Below, piece by piece: positions 1-12,464 of a stretch of DNA of 64,000 nt. Both the position numbers and the translations under genes were made by a program. The notes below the pieces were generated by a model. It was given only the letters and a program-made list of their open reading frames with translations, ran no database searches and was not told the origin of the DNA. The stretch covers positions 19,468,001-19,532,000 of the forward strand of contig QCXZ01000137.1 of NCBI GenBank assembly GCA_025024175.1. Reading direction: 5' to 3'. The DNA comes from Rhyzopertha dominica (Eukaryota; Arthropoda; Insecta; Coleoptera; Bostrichidae). The first letter of the stretch is position 1, and every line of letters starts with the position of its first letter.

Positions 1-3000
1 CATCAACATCGTCCAGGCTGTCGTCGTCACATAAGTCATAGTCAGATGACGCTGTTTCCGATTCTGATAAACAATCTGATTCTATTTTTAGAGGCAATTG
101 CTGTTTAATTCCCAATTTTCTGACAGACCGCTTCGTCCTCGGCTTTGTCTTCGACTTTTTCCGAGGACGAGTTTGATTTGAAACCTTCTTTGAAGCAGTC
201 GATCTCGTTCTTGTATTGTTTTTGTTAACAGGGCGTGGTTTATCCTCGGGTTTATCTGTGGATGCAGATGTACTAGCCGATGTACACTTACTTTGAATAA
301 AACGTCTAACCCGATCGCTGCTAACTCGACCGCCTTTTTCGTCTAAAAGCCAGCAAAGTGAAGACTTTTTAATTAAGTATTGCTTCTCGTTTATAATAAC
401 CTGTAAAAATCTATGGTCGGCGATGGTTTTCTTGCCAGAAAAATCCCTAATCTGTAAATGTTGCCCGAAAGAAACGCAGTTTGAAAGTTTAAGTAAATCT
501 GCATGAATTTCATCAAGTGCATCGTTCCTTTCTTGAAAGTATTGGATTTCAATATCGTCCAGTATTCTAGCTTTTTTATTGTATAGGCTATCATTGTCAT
601 GCACATTCATCATTAGTGCATCGTCGATTTCGTTGTCCATCTCCTCACTGTCAGGATACTTTACTATATCCTCGGCCATATCCTTGTGTTTTAAAGGGAT
701 CGACAGAGTATGCACAGAATTCTTATCCACTGTGACTCCCATTGCTCCGGTATCCCTTATTGCGTCAGACATAGCGCGTTCAACGACTGCTTTTATCTCT
801 TCGTCTGTAGTATACTGGAAATTGCTGTAAACATTTGCAGACTGAGGCAAGGAACGTTTCTTCTCTCGTGGAAATATAAAACCGCACCTGCTAACCCGTT
901 CATCAACATCATCTCTACTACCCTCACTACTACCTGTTCGATCTGAGGTTAAATCGTTCATAATGTTGTTTATCATTTGAATGCGGTCAATTCGGTGTAA
1001 AATTTCTTTGATGCTAAAGTTAACTATCGTCGAGTAAGTTGACGTCATTGATCTTGTCACGCGAAATAGCTTTTCACAAGCTTGACTACTGAAAAGGTAA
1101 GGTGTAAACGATTCCGGCGATACATTTTGATCACGATAATGCCGAATAAGCCGTAAAAGTGAATGTCCATTCAGTTCAATACACAAGTAGCAGTTAGAAG
1201 ACAAAAAATTGTCCGCAATCGTGTATGAGGGATGTACCAAAATCCATTGCCTCCAGATTCTTAGACAGAAAATGGAATACCACAGATAATACAAACGAGT
1301 TGAAACGGACAAGTCCTTTTCTAAAAGAGCAGTGGTGGAAAAGTACATGATTTTCAGGAACATAACGGTCGCTTGACTGTCAGGTACGGTATCTATCAAG
1401 AGCTGGACGACTCTAGGTGAACACATTTTCTGGGCTGCGAGATAATTCATTTTGTCTTCCGACATAAGATCCGACGCTGTCAAAAGGTGTTGATCCTTCG
1501 AAACTGTGTCGATTAGACTTTGTAAATGGTTCACCGAAACGTAGTATTCTCCTATGGGTAGTTTGATATCGGGTTTAAGCAATCGAGTTCGCATTTTTGT
1601 TGCTATGTGGACACTGTCTTGTACATAGCTCACTTCGTGTTCGGCTTTGGAATCCTTAAAATCCATTAAATACCACGGCCAATTATTTAGCAATTTAGTG
1701 GAACTCATAGGCAACAACGAATTAAGACGCATTGCTTTTAATAGGCGCGTATCCCCGTCAGAAGAATATCCCATTACAGTAATTCCAAACTGCTGTGCCT
1801 TTTCTCCTATGTACTTCCATCTAGACTGAACATCTTTGAACGTAAATTTATTGTCAGTTCCGAACACCGCAAGACAAAATGAAGGAGCATTCTCACGTAG
1901 CGGTTGAGCCATGATGGCATAAGCATAATTCGATTTTGTGCTGTTCTGAAAATAACTCTGGATTTCCATCGCAGAGGTGGCCATAAATGAATTGGTTACA
2001 GGAATGCCATCCTTCAAGGGCAAAACAAACCCTAAAATTTTGTCTTCTTTGGAATCATACTCCACCTTGCCAGTTATTCGTGTGCCATCTTCACTAATCC
2101 AAATTTGCTTAGGTAGGTGGCGATCTTCCAAAAATTTATTAAGCTCTTCAAAGTAAAATACTCCTTCCGAATACTGGCTACTAGTCTCACGTGCGTATCG
2201 GTTTAAGCATGAAATCGATGGAAAAATACTAGTTAAATTGGCTTGAAGAGTTTCATATAGTAGTCGACCACCAGTGTAGAATATGTAAAGAGCAAATTTC
2301 TTAATAACATCGTCGTAAGTGTTGTGGTTAGGCGTCTTTAGTGCATTTTTGATAGAAATGTCGAGTAATACTTGTAAGAGATTGTTGGTAGTTTGTGCAC
2401 TTTTATATTCTGTACCATCTGAGGTATCTTCGAGGTGTTGCGTTTCGTTGTTGTAATGTAAGAGGTTTTCTCCCAAAGACTCTCTAAATTGCTCTGCTAT
2501 ATTTNGATTACCTGCCATAAAATCTTCAATGCGTCGCAAATAAGGAAAATATTCCGTGATTTTCGATTGATATTCATCAGTTTGTTCCGAGGTCCGGTCT
2601 CTTAGCCGCTTTTTCCTTTGGTTTCTTGAATACTTCTCATCCGCCCATTTTGATACGAGCTTTGGCTTCGAAAATCCCGTGGCAGTGACTTGTGGTAGTT
2701 CATTATTATCCGAGTGATTATCGCTTGAATTTGTTAGACTCGATACAAAGTCATTATTACTGGATGTTCGATGATTTAGAATGGAACCAGGATGGATGAC
2801 GTCGTCAGAAATGATGACTATTTTAGAAGATGATTCGGGAGGATTTTGCGAAATCTGAGACGAAATCTTGTAAACGCCTTTGGTACTGATTTGTTGATCC
2901 TCCATGGTGTTCGGAATTATCTCTTTCTGTGAATGGAAATCGAGCTGGAAATGAAAGATGTAGGTATCAGTACGTATACAGCGTTTTCGTGGGTAAAGTA

Positions 3001-4082
3001 ACTACATACCTGCCAAGATGAACCTCCACCACAGACCATGCTGCAATCAGCCGCTTCAGAATGTGAGGATCTTACTTCAGAACGTATATCCTGTGGTTTA
3101 TCCTCAACTATATCCAACACTCTTTCGTCTGCCCCCGAGTTTGCCTCTGGACTAGGAACATGACGCTTGTTAAAGGGTATAAAATACGACTGTATCGAAC
3201 GAGGTATCGAAGTTTGTTTGTCTCCTACTCGTTTTTTCATTTCTTTCTTTGTTTCTTTAGTTTCGATAAAGTGCTTTTTGAAATGACGATGAAAATTCGA
3301 AAGAATCCAACGCTTCTGAAATTTTTCGTTTTTGGCAAGTTTGTACACTGCTATTTGCCCCGCCGAACAATAGCACGTGATGTGAGCTGAAACAGTAATT
3401 TAAAGTCAGTTAGGTAGGTATATCCTCTAGAAATGTAAAATGAAATGGCCAGTAAAATGATTAACAAAAGTAAGTACTCACCTGAAATGTTGCCATTCTT
3501 GTCGCACACAGGTGCTATGTCAATGCCGTTCATGTTTTCTTGAATTCGAGGCCACTTCTCTTCGGGGCATTTTCCTTCAATCCAATGAAATACTGATCTC
3601 ATTAAGCTGTTTCTTTCCTCGGAGAGATCAGTTTTCTGAGCGACTGAAATTTTCGGCGTTTTATTTGGTTTTGTTAGTGTCTGTATCTTTGTATTATCTT
3701 CACAGGGACATGTAGACGTCACTAATTTGAAATCTATTTCGTAATAATTCGCGATTATCTGTAATACTTTCTTATGTCCATTCAGTATTTTAAATTGCTT
3801 CATATCGTTAGCAAAAATTCCGAAGTATTCATCACGTTGGAGTTTACATTTAAGTAATGTACTTAATGTTTCCTTTGCAAAATTTTCCATAGCTTTTATA
3901 TCTTCTTCTGTTATTTGTGCAATTACTTTTAAGTCCTTGTACCCATTCACAAATAAGAGTCTTTTCAGCTGCATTGGAATTTCAACCTTAATCGATTTTT
4001 CGACATCTTGCAGAAAACCGCGAAGCAATTCATCCGTCGGTAAGGTACTCGGTGAGGTAACTTCATCCATGATTTCGTCCAT
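1..4082 (-). CDS. Large uncharacterised protein, possibly transposase-derived (3 coding exons, C-terminus beyond the window)
   Basis: Coding exons are 4082-3482, 3386-3010 and 2944 to beyond base 1. Donors and acceptors are good GT-AG sites (introns of 95 and 65 bp) and the phases agree. The last exon is open for its whole 2,944 bp, apart from one N at 2505, giving about 1,307 residues here. Residues about 40-100 look like a small helical SAM-like segment. Around residue 609 a Ser-Glu-Asp-Gly-Thr segment, and around 722 a Ser-Ser-Asp-Gly-Asp segment, sit in beta-strand-like contexts that recall an RNase-H-fold nuclease. A basic lysine/arginine stretch near 1257 could be a nuclear signal, and the tail is acidic. 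From memory, similar large proteins recur in many copies in aphid, hydra and other invertebrate genomes without assigned function. The transposase link is inference. The intactness suggests a recent element copy or a domesticated gene. Confidence 0.75.
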
Positions 4083-4343
4083 GATGCTGAAAAGACGAGA
4101 AAAGATAGCGCCCTCCTATCGCGCTAAGTTGTGCAGCGGTTATGTTTTTGTGTTTGTTTTGAGTTCACGGTTTAATTACTAGTGTTTGTTGAGTTACTTG
4201 TTTTTTATTGGGTTTACGATTAGTTGTAAAAGCAACAAAAATATCAGTGAACAGACACTCATGCTGTAGTAATAAAAGTACCGATATGTTCGTGTGCAAG
4301 CAATTTGTTTTTGATTTGACGTAAATAAAAGATTTCGACTTAC

Positions 4344-4440
4344 CTACTATTAAACTTTCGACTGTGTCTACCTCGGCGTCCACTTTATGCTGGAACTCCT
4401 CTTGTAATTGGAATTTAGAACCACGACACTTCCGCACTTC
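4344..4440 (-). other. Probable 5' untranslated exon of the 1-4082 gene
   Basis: On the minus strand a consensus donor (G then GTAAG) lies at 4344/4343. A pyrimidine-rich acceptor precedes the coding exon at 4087-4088, four bases upstream of the ATG at 4082. The stretch carries no frame that joins the coding frame without a stop, so it would be untranslated. Its upstream limit is a guess. Confidence 0.4.
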
Positions 4441-4492
4441 ACCTCACATCGCATCTTAAACATAACCTCACTCTCACTCTGCGCTGACAGGC

Positions 4493-4504
4493 AGCGCATG
4501 CGCA
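4493..4504. promoter_or_regulatory. NRF-1 / Ewg-type palindromic site GCGCATGCGC
   Basis: A perfect palindrome GCGCATGCGC lies about 55 bp upstream of the putative 5' exon. This is the known binding consensus of NRF-1 (Ewg in flies), common in CpG-containing promoters. Its location fits a promoter for the minus-strand gene. No binding evidence exists here. Confidence 0.4.
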
Positions 4505-4511
4505 CTTATCA

Positions 4512-4646
4512 TTGATTTCCCCTGATTTCCCCTTGATTTCCTTGTGATTGCCTGTGATTTCCCCTGATTTCCCCCGATTACCCCTGATTGCCCCTTGATT
4601 TCCTTCGATTGCCCCTTGATTTCCTGTGATTACCTCATGATTTCCA
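4512..4646. repeat. Degenerate short tandem repeat (TGATTTCCCC-like units)
   Basis: About a dozen imperfect copies of a 10-13 bp unit built on TGATTTCCCC / TGATTGCCCC follow one another. It lies directly upstream of the putative promoter of the 1-4082 gene. Confidence 0.8.
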
Positions 4647-4739
4647 CAGTTTTGTACACCAGATTTCCTCTGCGGTTTACCCCTCGGTTATTATTATTCG
4701 ATAAATTTTCTCAGGTATGTATTTATTTGCCCGGTTGTA

Positions 4740-5593
4740 AGCTAACTTCTTAGGTCGATTACTGCGACAAGATGATGCCTTAATTTGATGGCGTTAGATA
4801 TACACCTTTAGTGTGTACCCAAAGCTATGCGAACCAAACTGAAGGTGTCCAATATCCCAGACGGTAATTATTTAATATACCTCTTCATCACCTATCGAGC
4901 TCAAAATGTGCGTACCCCTAGTAAGTGGCCTCCTGAACAGGTATATGAAATCCGTTTCTTACACTCGCGCTTAGTTTTCATAAAAGGTTTCAATTTGGAA
5001 CTGCTTTACGGCGCGGAGTGTTTTTCTTCTTAACGTCTGGTCGTCCTAAGCTGGTGCTTTTTCAGGCAGATTGGGGGGGGGGCGGGTGTTTGTTTTTTCA
5101 CTGCGCGATTTTTGAGGCATTTAGGCCCTGTCTTTTGCACGCGGCGCATGTTGTAACGCAAAATCTTGTGTTATAAAGCAAAATTTTATGTTAAAACGCA
5201 AAATTTTGTTTTATGACGCAAAATTTTAGGGACAAAATAAAAAACCCGGTGTCCCTTACACGCCTTCATAGTTGTTCGTAGTACTTGAATATTCATTGTA
5301 TTACTAAGTTGACTTAATAATTATAAGACGGATAAATTATTGCAAGGAAAAATGTAAAGAGTATCTGTGGCAAAAACTAAAACACATAAAGTAAGGTGGT
5401 TGATGCGTATCATCACGCAATATATTACTAGATTATTATTATTTCCACTCATAACATATAAAATATCGCGCGATTTTTACTTTTTCTGTAGTGTAGATTT
5501 CTATGTATGCAATGGTTACGCCCTCCATTAACCAACGCGAGAAACTTCGATAAAGCTATTTGTTATTTGGTAATGTTCTCCACTTAAAATAAA
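4740..5593. other. Intergenic, one short tandem repeat
   Basis: No gene recognised. A poly-G tract (about 5077-5085) and four tandem 20-bp units (5151-5230) are the only structures seen. Confidence 0.5.
5151..5230. repeat. Four tandem copies of a 20-bp unit
   Basis: Blocks beginning at 5151, 5171, 5191 and 5211 share the frame TTRWRACGCA AAATYTTRTG with a few substitutions, giving an exact period of 20. Confidence 0.75.
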
Positions 5594-6172
5594 ATGCTGA
5601 AAGCTAAGGGCTGGCCTTGGAACGCCTTGGGATTTAAACATAACTGTAACAAATATTATCAACAGCAATATGGCATTTATATTAGTAACGTAAAATTCGA
5701 ATTTGTAGGACAGCTTAAATATCTTGGAGTGGTGTTAGATCCTCAGTTAACTTTCACATGTTTTGTTGACGAAATATGTAAAAAAGTAGGGAGAAAGGTA
5801 GGATTTTTGTCCCGCATTTCAGCTAATTTGTCGCTGTACATTAGAAATTTAGTGTATAAAACCATAGTTTATCCTCATTTTGTGGACTGTATGTCCTTAC
5901 TAATTGTGTGCAAAAAAAAGAAGATACAAATCGAAATCGGCTGCAAATATTACAAACAATATTACAATATTCAACAGCAAATAGAGGCTGCGAATGTTAC
6001 AATTACTTTTAAATTAAGTAAAAGTATGTTGCCAGACTACTTAAAAAGACAATTACACACTAGAGCCGATGTACATTCCCATAATGTTCGTAATAAGCTG
6101 CATTACAATATAGAATTTTCGCGGAACACGCATGAGCAGAAACAACTATTTAGTGATGGTACGTTCTTTTAA
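5594..6172 (+). pseudogene. Non-LTR retrotransposon reverse transcriptase, C-terminal fragment
   Basis: The frame reads a C-terminal reverse-transcriptase region: Leu-Lys-Tyr-Leu-Gly-Val-Val-Leu-Asp, then a 'His-Phe-Val-Asp-Cys' step. The usual tail follows, with Leu-Pro-Asp-Tyr-Leu and a His-Asn-Val-Arg-Asn block that are standard in Jockey/CR1-group ORF2 proteins. The catalytic palm motifs lie upstream of what is preserved and the middle (about 5920-5990) is compressed. This is a 5'-truncated, internally deleted copy. Downstream to 6300 the sequence is AT-rich and could be its 3' end. Confidence 0.7.
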
Positions 6173-6584
6173 TTTTAGTGTTAAAGAATTGTATTTGACA
6201 AAATGTACTTGTACAGATAATGTATAATTAGTATTCTATTAGACTGTGCACTGTACTACCAGTTTTTGCTAAATAAATGCATATATACATTATACTTGCA
6301 TATAAACAATTTACAATTAAGTGAAGTAGCAGATAACAGATAAGAAAATAATTTTTGGCAAATATCTCAAAAACTGCTGAACCTGAACACTAAGCATTAA
6401 AAAAAGTGTAATTACTAGTGCCCTTCTTGCTCTACAAAATGGTGAACATAGTTCAGTTCTTTCTCCGTTTTCAAAAACATTTTTTTCGAGGTTGTTGAAA
6501 ACCTGACGTTTTTCGAAAAAACACGTGAATAACTGTAAAACTCATATTCAAATTCAGTAAGAAACCTAAAAATGCAATAATATA

Positions 6585-6770
6585 AAGGGTGTTCCATTTA
6601 AAATACAAAAGTTAGCATCTAACTCCGGCATAAGCGGAAGAGCGTGAAAGATGCCAATATTCTATTTCGATAGACCTTACTTGACATAACCTCTATGAAC
6701 AAAATTTCAGCATGATCAATTCGCACATTTCCATAAACTTCTAATAGTCAACCCTTCATGAATGACCCTG
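6585..6770. mobile_element. Possible short mariner-type MITE
   Basis: The segment begins with a TA-flanked AGGGTGTTCC-like end and finishes with GACCCTG next to TA, the usual ends of Tc1/mariner non-autonomous copies. Only about 10 terminal bases match in inverted orientation, so the call is weak. Confidence 0.35.
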
Positions 6771-7462
6771 TATACCAAAGTATAAATTTTCTTGTGTAAT
6801 TGCTAGTTTAATTTTTTACTTTTGCTGTTTTAATGTTTTTTCGTAAAACTACAGTTTTTTGTACTAGTGATTAGGTATTTATGGTTATAAAAATGAAAAT
6901 AAGTTTGCACCCTCTAAAATTTCAGTTCCCACTCTGATGCTACGTTCACGTGAAGACACAGATGTAGATACGGTCTGTAGATCGAATGTCAGCCTATGCA
7001 CATATTCTAGAGCAGTGTCACTACATCATGTGTATGAACTAGCAACGCTGCTCTAGTTTAAAGCTAGAGCAGTGATGAACGCACGATTTCGGATGTGTCG
7101 GGAGCCGCTGTAGTTGTACCGGCGTGTTGGAAATTTATTGCTAGAGCAGCAACCGAACATTAATTAATAATTTTAATTACAAAATTATGGCATAATCTGC
7201 ATTTTGGACCAAACAGCTTCGGGATTATGGGACATTAGTAGTAAATACTACCACGATAGAACAAAAGAAAAAAACACTACTCTGGATCTTGCAAGTTGAG
7301 CTCCACTTTTAAGTGACTGTATGTCCCTAGTTTTTTTATTCACTCTTATCGTCAAGACCGCTTTTTAGTTTTATTTCCAAAAATATAATGCAACACGTAA
7401 TTACAGTCGTTGCAAAAAGTGTTTTTTCTGGACATAGTTAAAAGTATACAAAAGGAAGGCAC
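6771..7462. other. No gene seen
   Basis: Unassigned sequence. A short motif around TCTAGAGCAGTG recurs in both orientations between 7010 and 7150, suggesting an old repeat, but no ends are visible. Confidence 0.4.
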
Positions 7463-7470
7463 TACTAGAT

Positions 7471-8128
7471 TAAGGTGACCAACCGTACGGATTTAGCCCG
7501 GACAGGTTTGTATTTTTGTTTACGAGTCCGTATTTAATATAGCATCCGGATTTGTCCGGATTTTAAAAATTTTTGTCTGGATTTGTCCGGTTTTTTGAGG
7601 GTATTTTACTTTTTCATTGTTGTCAGTCTTCTCATGCTTCAAGCTTCATGCAGTCAGGCGTTGCTAACTTCATAGTTTCATCTGTCACATTAATGTCAGC
7701 CACTGACATCTCATCTATTATGTAGATGGCTAATTGTTAGGGCATGAGCGAGAAAATATTGTGACGACCCGTAAGTCGCCATATTGCTCGTTCGTAGGGC
7801 AGCGAGTCTGCGCCGTAACTCCCTGGTTTGACAAAGTGAATGGCGATTGGTGAGGTGTGCGACAGGTCCTGTTGTTTGTTGTGACGTCATGACGTTTGCG
7901 TATTATTATCTTTACTGCGCATGCGTATGTCCAAGGATCATTTATCAAAAAATCTTATTAATATTACATTGAACTTCTAGGTATTTAGTTCTGTGGTGTN
8001 NGCGCGCAATTGCGTAGCCGGCATAACCTAATACCTGACCGTTCCTCTTTAACCTTTACTTTATCCTATATTATAAATAGCACCATGGAGGCTTCCGGAT
8101 TTTCTGGTATGGAAAGTTGGTCACCTTA
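7471..8128. mobile_element. hAT-like non-autonomous element (MITE), 658 bp
   Basis: The ends are inverted copies of TAAGGTGACCAAC. They are flanked by a perfect 8-bp direct duplication TACTAGAT at 7463-7470 and 8129-8136, the target size of the hAT superfamily. Subterminal TCCGGATTT-type motifs recur near both ends. No transposase is encoded. The interior carries a more GC-rich stretch (7740-7930) with another NRF-1-like TGCGCATGCG site and a two-base assembly gap near 8000. Confidence 0.8.
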
Positions 8129-8136
8129 TACTAGAT

Positions 8137-11100
8137 GTAATAATGATAATAAGAAGTTGCACTGGTAGTGTCCGTTTATTCATATGAAATTAAACTGTAT
8201 GTGTGAACATACTCTAGAGAAGTGTAGCAACTTTAATGTATGTTACTCTACGACATTACCCTATTTACTGCTCTTTGCAACAAAATGCTAGCTGCTGTAA
8301 ACATATTTCAGAGTAATCTAGAAACAAGTGTCGACATTTTAGTGTCTACGTGTACATATAGGTAACATGAAAGCAAAACCTAGCTACATAACTGGCAGCC
8401 TGGCAACATAACAAAGATTTAAAGACATGAACTCTTATTTTATCTAGCTTAATTAAGAAAAACGACACATAGTTACTGGTAAAGGGATTAACAGGATCAA
8501 ATCGCTAGTGTTTTTAATTTTGAAAATAAAAGAGTAAAGTCGGGTTTTCAGTAGGTTATTTTGTGACTCGGCATTTTGGCTGCTATGCTATTAACTTATT
8601 ATTCTAGGATTACGATTTAGTAATTCGACCTTCACAGGTTTACACTGTTGAAATGACAAGCTACGTTTCAGAAAGCAACTAGACCAGACAAAGCATTGTA
8701 TTTTGTCGATTGCGTAAAAATGCTACTCAAGAGCTCCAAAATTTGAAAGACCAAGCTGCCAATGGTCTCACGCAATTAAACAATGCGTTCATAAAAATAC
8801 AGCCTCTGTACGCCGAGTGCATTGTCATAGTACAAGCGCGAAGTACCCGGCACCTGCTTTTACGAAAGTACCCTCGGTTAAGAAACAACGCGCCCCATTT
8901 CCCACGAAATGCGGTAACTTAACCGTTCTGTTTAAAAAATTATACACCTTTTAACTTACAAGATCTTATCACGAACGTCTCTTATTAACGCCTTAATGCG
9001 CATGTGCGAGAGATGCGTATGAGGATCAGGAAGTATTGCTTACGTCTTCCTTATGGTACCTGATGCCGTAGCTGCATTGTTATACAGTGGGAAGATTGGT
9101 CTTTGTTATGTTTTCTCTTCCTTTAGCAAATCGCCCAATCATTCGTATAAAAGTATGCATTTCAGAGCGAGTAAATTACGCGAAGTTGATGCTTTCTAAC
9201 TGATGTTATTTATAAGTAACAAAGAAGCTGCAGTTGTGCGGATTATATCACTTCAATCCCAATTGTTTAAAAAACCAATACATCACACTTCCAACATTTA
9301 GTTTTGTAAAAGAGAACCATAATACCTGTATGTAGGTAATATAACTTTACTATGAATGTATATTGTATTGCAGAGCCCATAGACGGATACATAAGTTTAA
9401 AAATGATCGATGGCTATTGTATAAAATTAATTTTTATCGATAACGCATACCTGGGATTTTCATAATAAACTAATTTGTTAACAACGCTATAGAATGTATG
9501 AAAACTGACTTCATTGCACACCGAATTATACAAACGAAAACTTCTATACAAAGGACGCAATGGTGTATAGTATTTAGAGTATTGTAATAAAATGAAAGAG
9601 GACTTCTAGACAATAATTTAGGTACATTGACATATATCTCTCCCAACAAGTTAGGGTTAAAAATATTACCAAAACGTATATCGTGTAAGAAGAGAACACA
9701 TATTAAGTTTCATCTCGCTGTTATAGAATCTACCTTACAAATGTCTAAACTGATGACAGTGAATTTCCGGGAACAAGTTAAACATCTTAAATTACTGGTA
9801 CCGTCAGGTATCTGTGCGGGTGAAATTTTCGGATACCTGCATAGACGAGGGAATTGGGATAGACAAGAATAGCAGATAAGCGCTGGATCGGAACAACGTT
9901 TCTGGTACAAAGAGGGCTTAGCCCTAATTGTCATTACATTAGTTTAGGTTTGATAGTTGGATGTGGTTCCCTCTCCCATCTCTCGACATTATTTTGCCCT
10001 AAAATGGAGGACTCTTGCGGTACTGTAATATATTTAGTGACTAGAAATATCAAAGGATCGTTTCTTTCTCCAAAAAGTTGCAATACAATGTTGGTCTGAA
10101 ATAAACTCATTATGATCTATGTCCTAATAAATTATGTTTGAACATTTTTTTATAGTTGCTATGACAACGATAACAGGAGAGATAGTAGTTTCAAATCTTC
10201 AAAGCGGCAGTACTCAAGTGTGGTTTAATCAAATTTAGCGAAGGATAGCTTGTTTTAAAGTGCATTTTATGGTTTTCAATATAACCATAAATAATATATA
10301 ATTTATTGCAACTGTTTGATAACGGGGGCGTTAGTTTTAAATTTTTATATATGCTTGTTATAGACTTTTTTATTTGCTCATTAATCAAGCAAGATAAATT
10401 TGAAAATTGGAGGTCAATATCTCGAGCTTCATTAACTGCATTATCACCCTGATGTACGTGTAGTTAAAATTATAGCGATTTGAGCAAAGATCCATTTAAT
10501 TGTTCAATTTAAAATGAAGGCACTTATAAAAACAACAAAAAGTAAAGTTTATTATATAAAGTATAGTAAAGGTTATTACATGTGCCTAATATACGACGTT
10601 CTGTTATTATTGCACTAGTAGTTTAGGAGGACACTAAAGCATTATTAGTATAAAAAAATTATTATTGTATAATAAAGTTGGTAGGACAATTTTTTGTTAC
10701 ATCTACTGCGAAAAACACCCTGTTCCCTTTAATCGCACGTTTATTAGTACGAATGTAATTTAAAAAATTTTATTACGGTAATACTGGAGGTATGTAGTAC
10801 AAGCTATTATGCCTAATAACTGGTCCTAATTTACTGTCCTAATTAAACATCATTCTTGTGATTTCATATTAAGTCGCTAACAATTTATTCAGTTCTAAAC
10901 CAATTTTTTATTCATTACCTTATTAAAAAGTGTATGAAGAATAAGCGAAGAACAAGAATTATTGTGTGAGCGACTCAGAATTTCCATATGTTGAACTTGT
11001 GGATTAGTGGTTCAGTATATTGGAAAGTAAAACTTCAACCGGAAGATTATTTCCCATTATTTTTTCGATTTCGATACACAGCCACAAAATATTATTAACA

Positions 11101-12464
11101 GATAAGATCTAAATCTATGACTAGAACTGTATTTAATAAGATAAAATAAGGACGTTCATCTAGTTGCAGTCAAGAAAACAAATCTAAAACAACATCTATA
11201 AAAATATGCACTTATTTCTTGATTACATTTGTTCAAGATTCCATAACCATTTAAAAGGCAAAAAATTATTTGAATGCTATATAACTCTCTGGTTCTTTTC
11301 CGAAGAAGGAAGAACAATTCGTTTCCACAATATTGATTTGTCTAAAGAAGATGTACAATTTATATGTATCTAAAATTACAAACAAAAATTATTCTCAACA
11401 ATCCAATGTTCTCTAGACTTGCATGTTTTATCTAACCCGGCCTAAATTGGCTTCAGGATTACGAAATGCTACACCGGTAGGCAGGAAATTTATTGGACCT
11501 AGTCTTAGAAAACAACTTCACAAAATTTAACGCAATGTGATCCTTTGACATAATCGATTTGGAAATCATTGAAGAAGTTAACCAAGAAACAACACAGTAA
11601 GTGAAGAAGTCAGTTGATTAATAATTAAACAAATTTTGTTGAATAGTAGTACTTTAAGAACTTTTGAATCAAATATTGAAAATTATAAAATTGGTAATTT
11701 TCAGACAGTAACACATCGAAATCAAAATTTTTCTTCAAACTGTATGTATTTCTCCACCTGTTGTTACTGCCTCTTTGGTAAATGCAGAAACTTGAAAATA
11801 GGATTCCACCATCTGTGTTGAACTTACTGTTAGGGTACGTGAATACTATTTATAGTATGCTATGTCAAAAGAATTTTCAGATATTTGCATACAATGGAAA
11901 AATATGCAGTTAATGCATAAGTATACGCAATATGGGGCACTTTTAGTGGAAATTCTTGTTGATTGCTACTCTCAAAAGATTACCTACTTACGTTCTATTT
12001 GCCCACTATACGGTATTTAAAATATGTCGAATCATTTAGTGGCTTAGGAGTGAAATCTTGTTTTCGTCTCAAGTTGGGGAATAATTTTAAAATACCAATA
12101 GAACATTCTCATAAAGGCTATTTAGCTTTTGAGACAAANTAATCAAGGAACACACGTTGAATTAAGTTCATCNCGATTTCAAAAAGATATTGGAGCGACA
12201 TGTACAACAAGTACATGAAACACATTCAGACTTTCCTTCCAAGTCCCTTGTAGCAGTCAAATTTTATTAATTTTAAGCTTCTTATCTCTACAGTTGTTTA
12301 GAATAAAGAATTGAAATATGGCTTAAAATTTTTAGATATCTTTTTCAGACTTTTTCAGGAAAATTAGTTAATTGTGTCATATTAAAACTATTCCTTATAT
12401 TATTTAAAATAAAGTTCTAATTTTGTTCTAATAAAGAAAAACATAAGTGAGATAAGAAAGGATG
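8137..12464. other. Long AT-rich stretch without recognised genes
   Basis: I see no splice-consistent coding set, RNA gene or clear repeat. Short open frames (for example 8710-8922 and 9627-9872 on plus) show no recognisable family or codon pattern. Confidence 0.5.
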
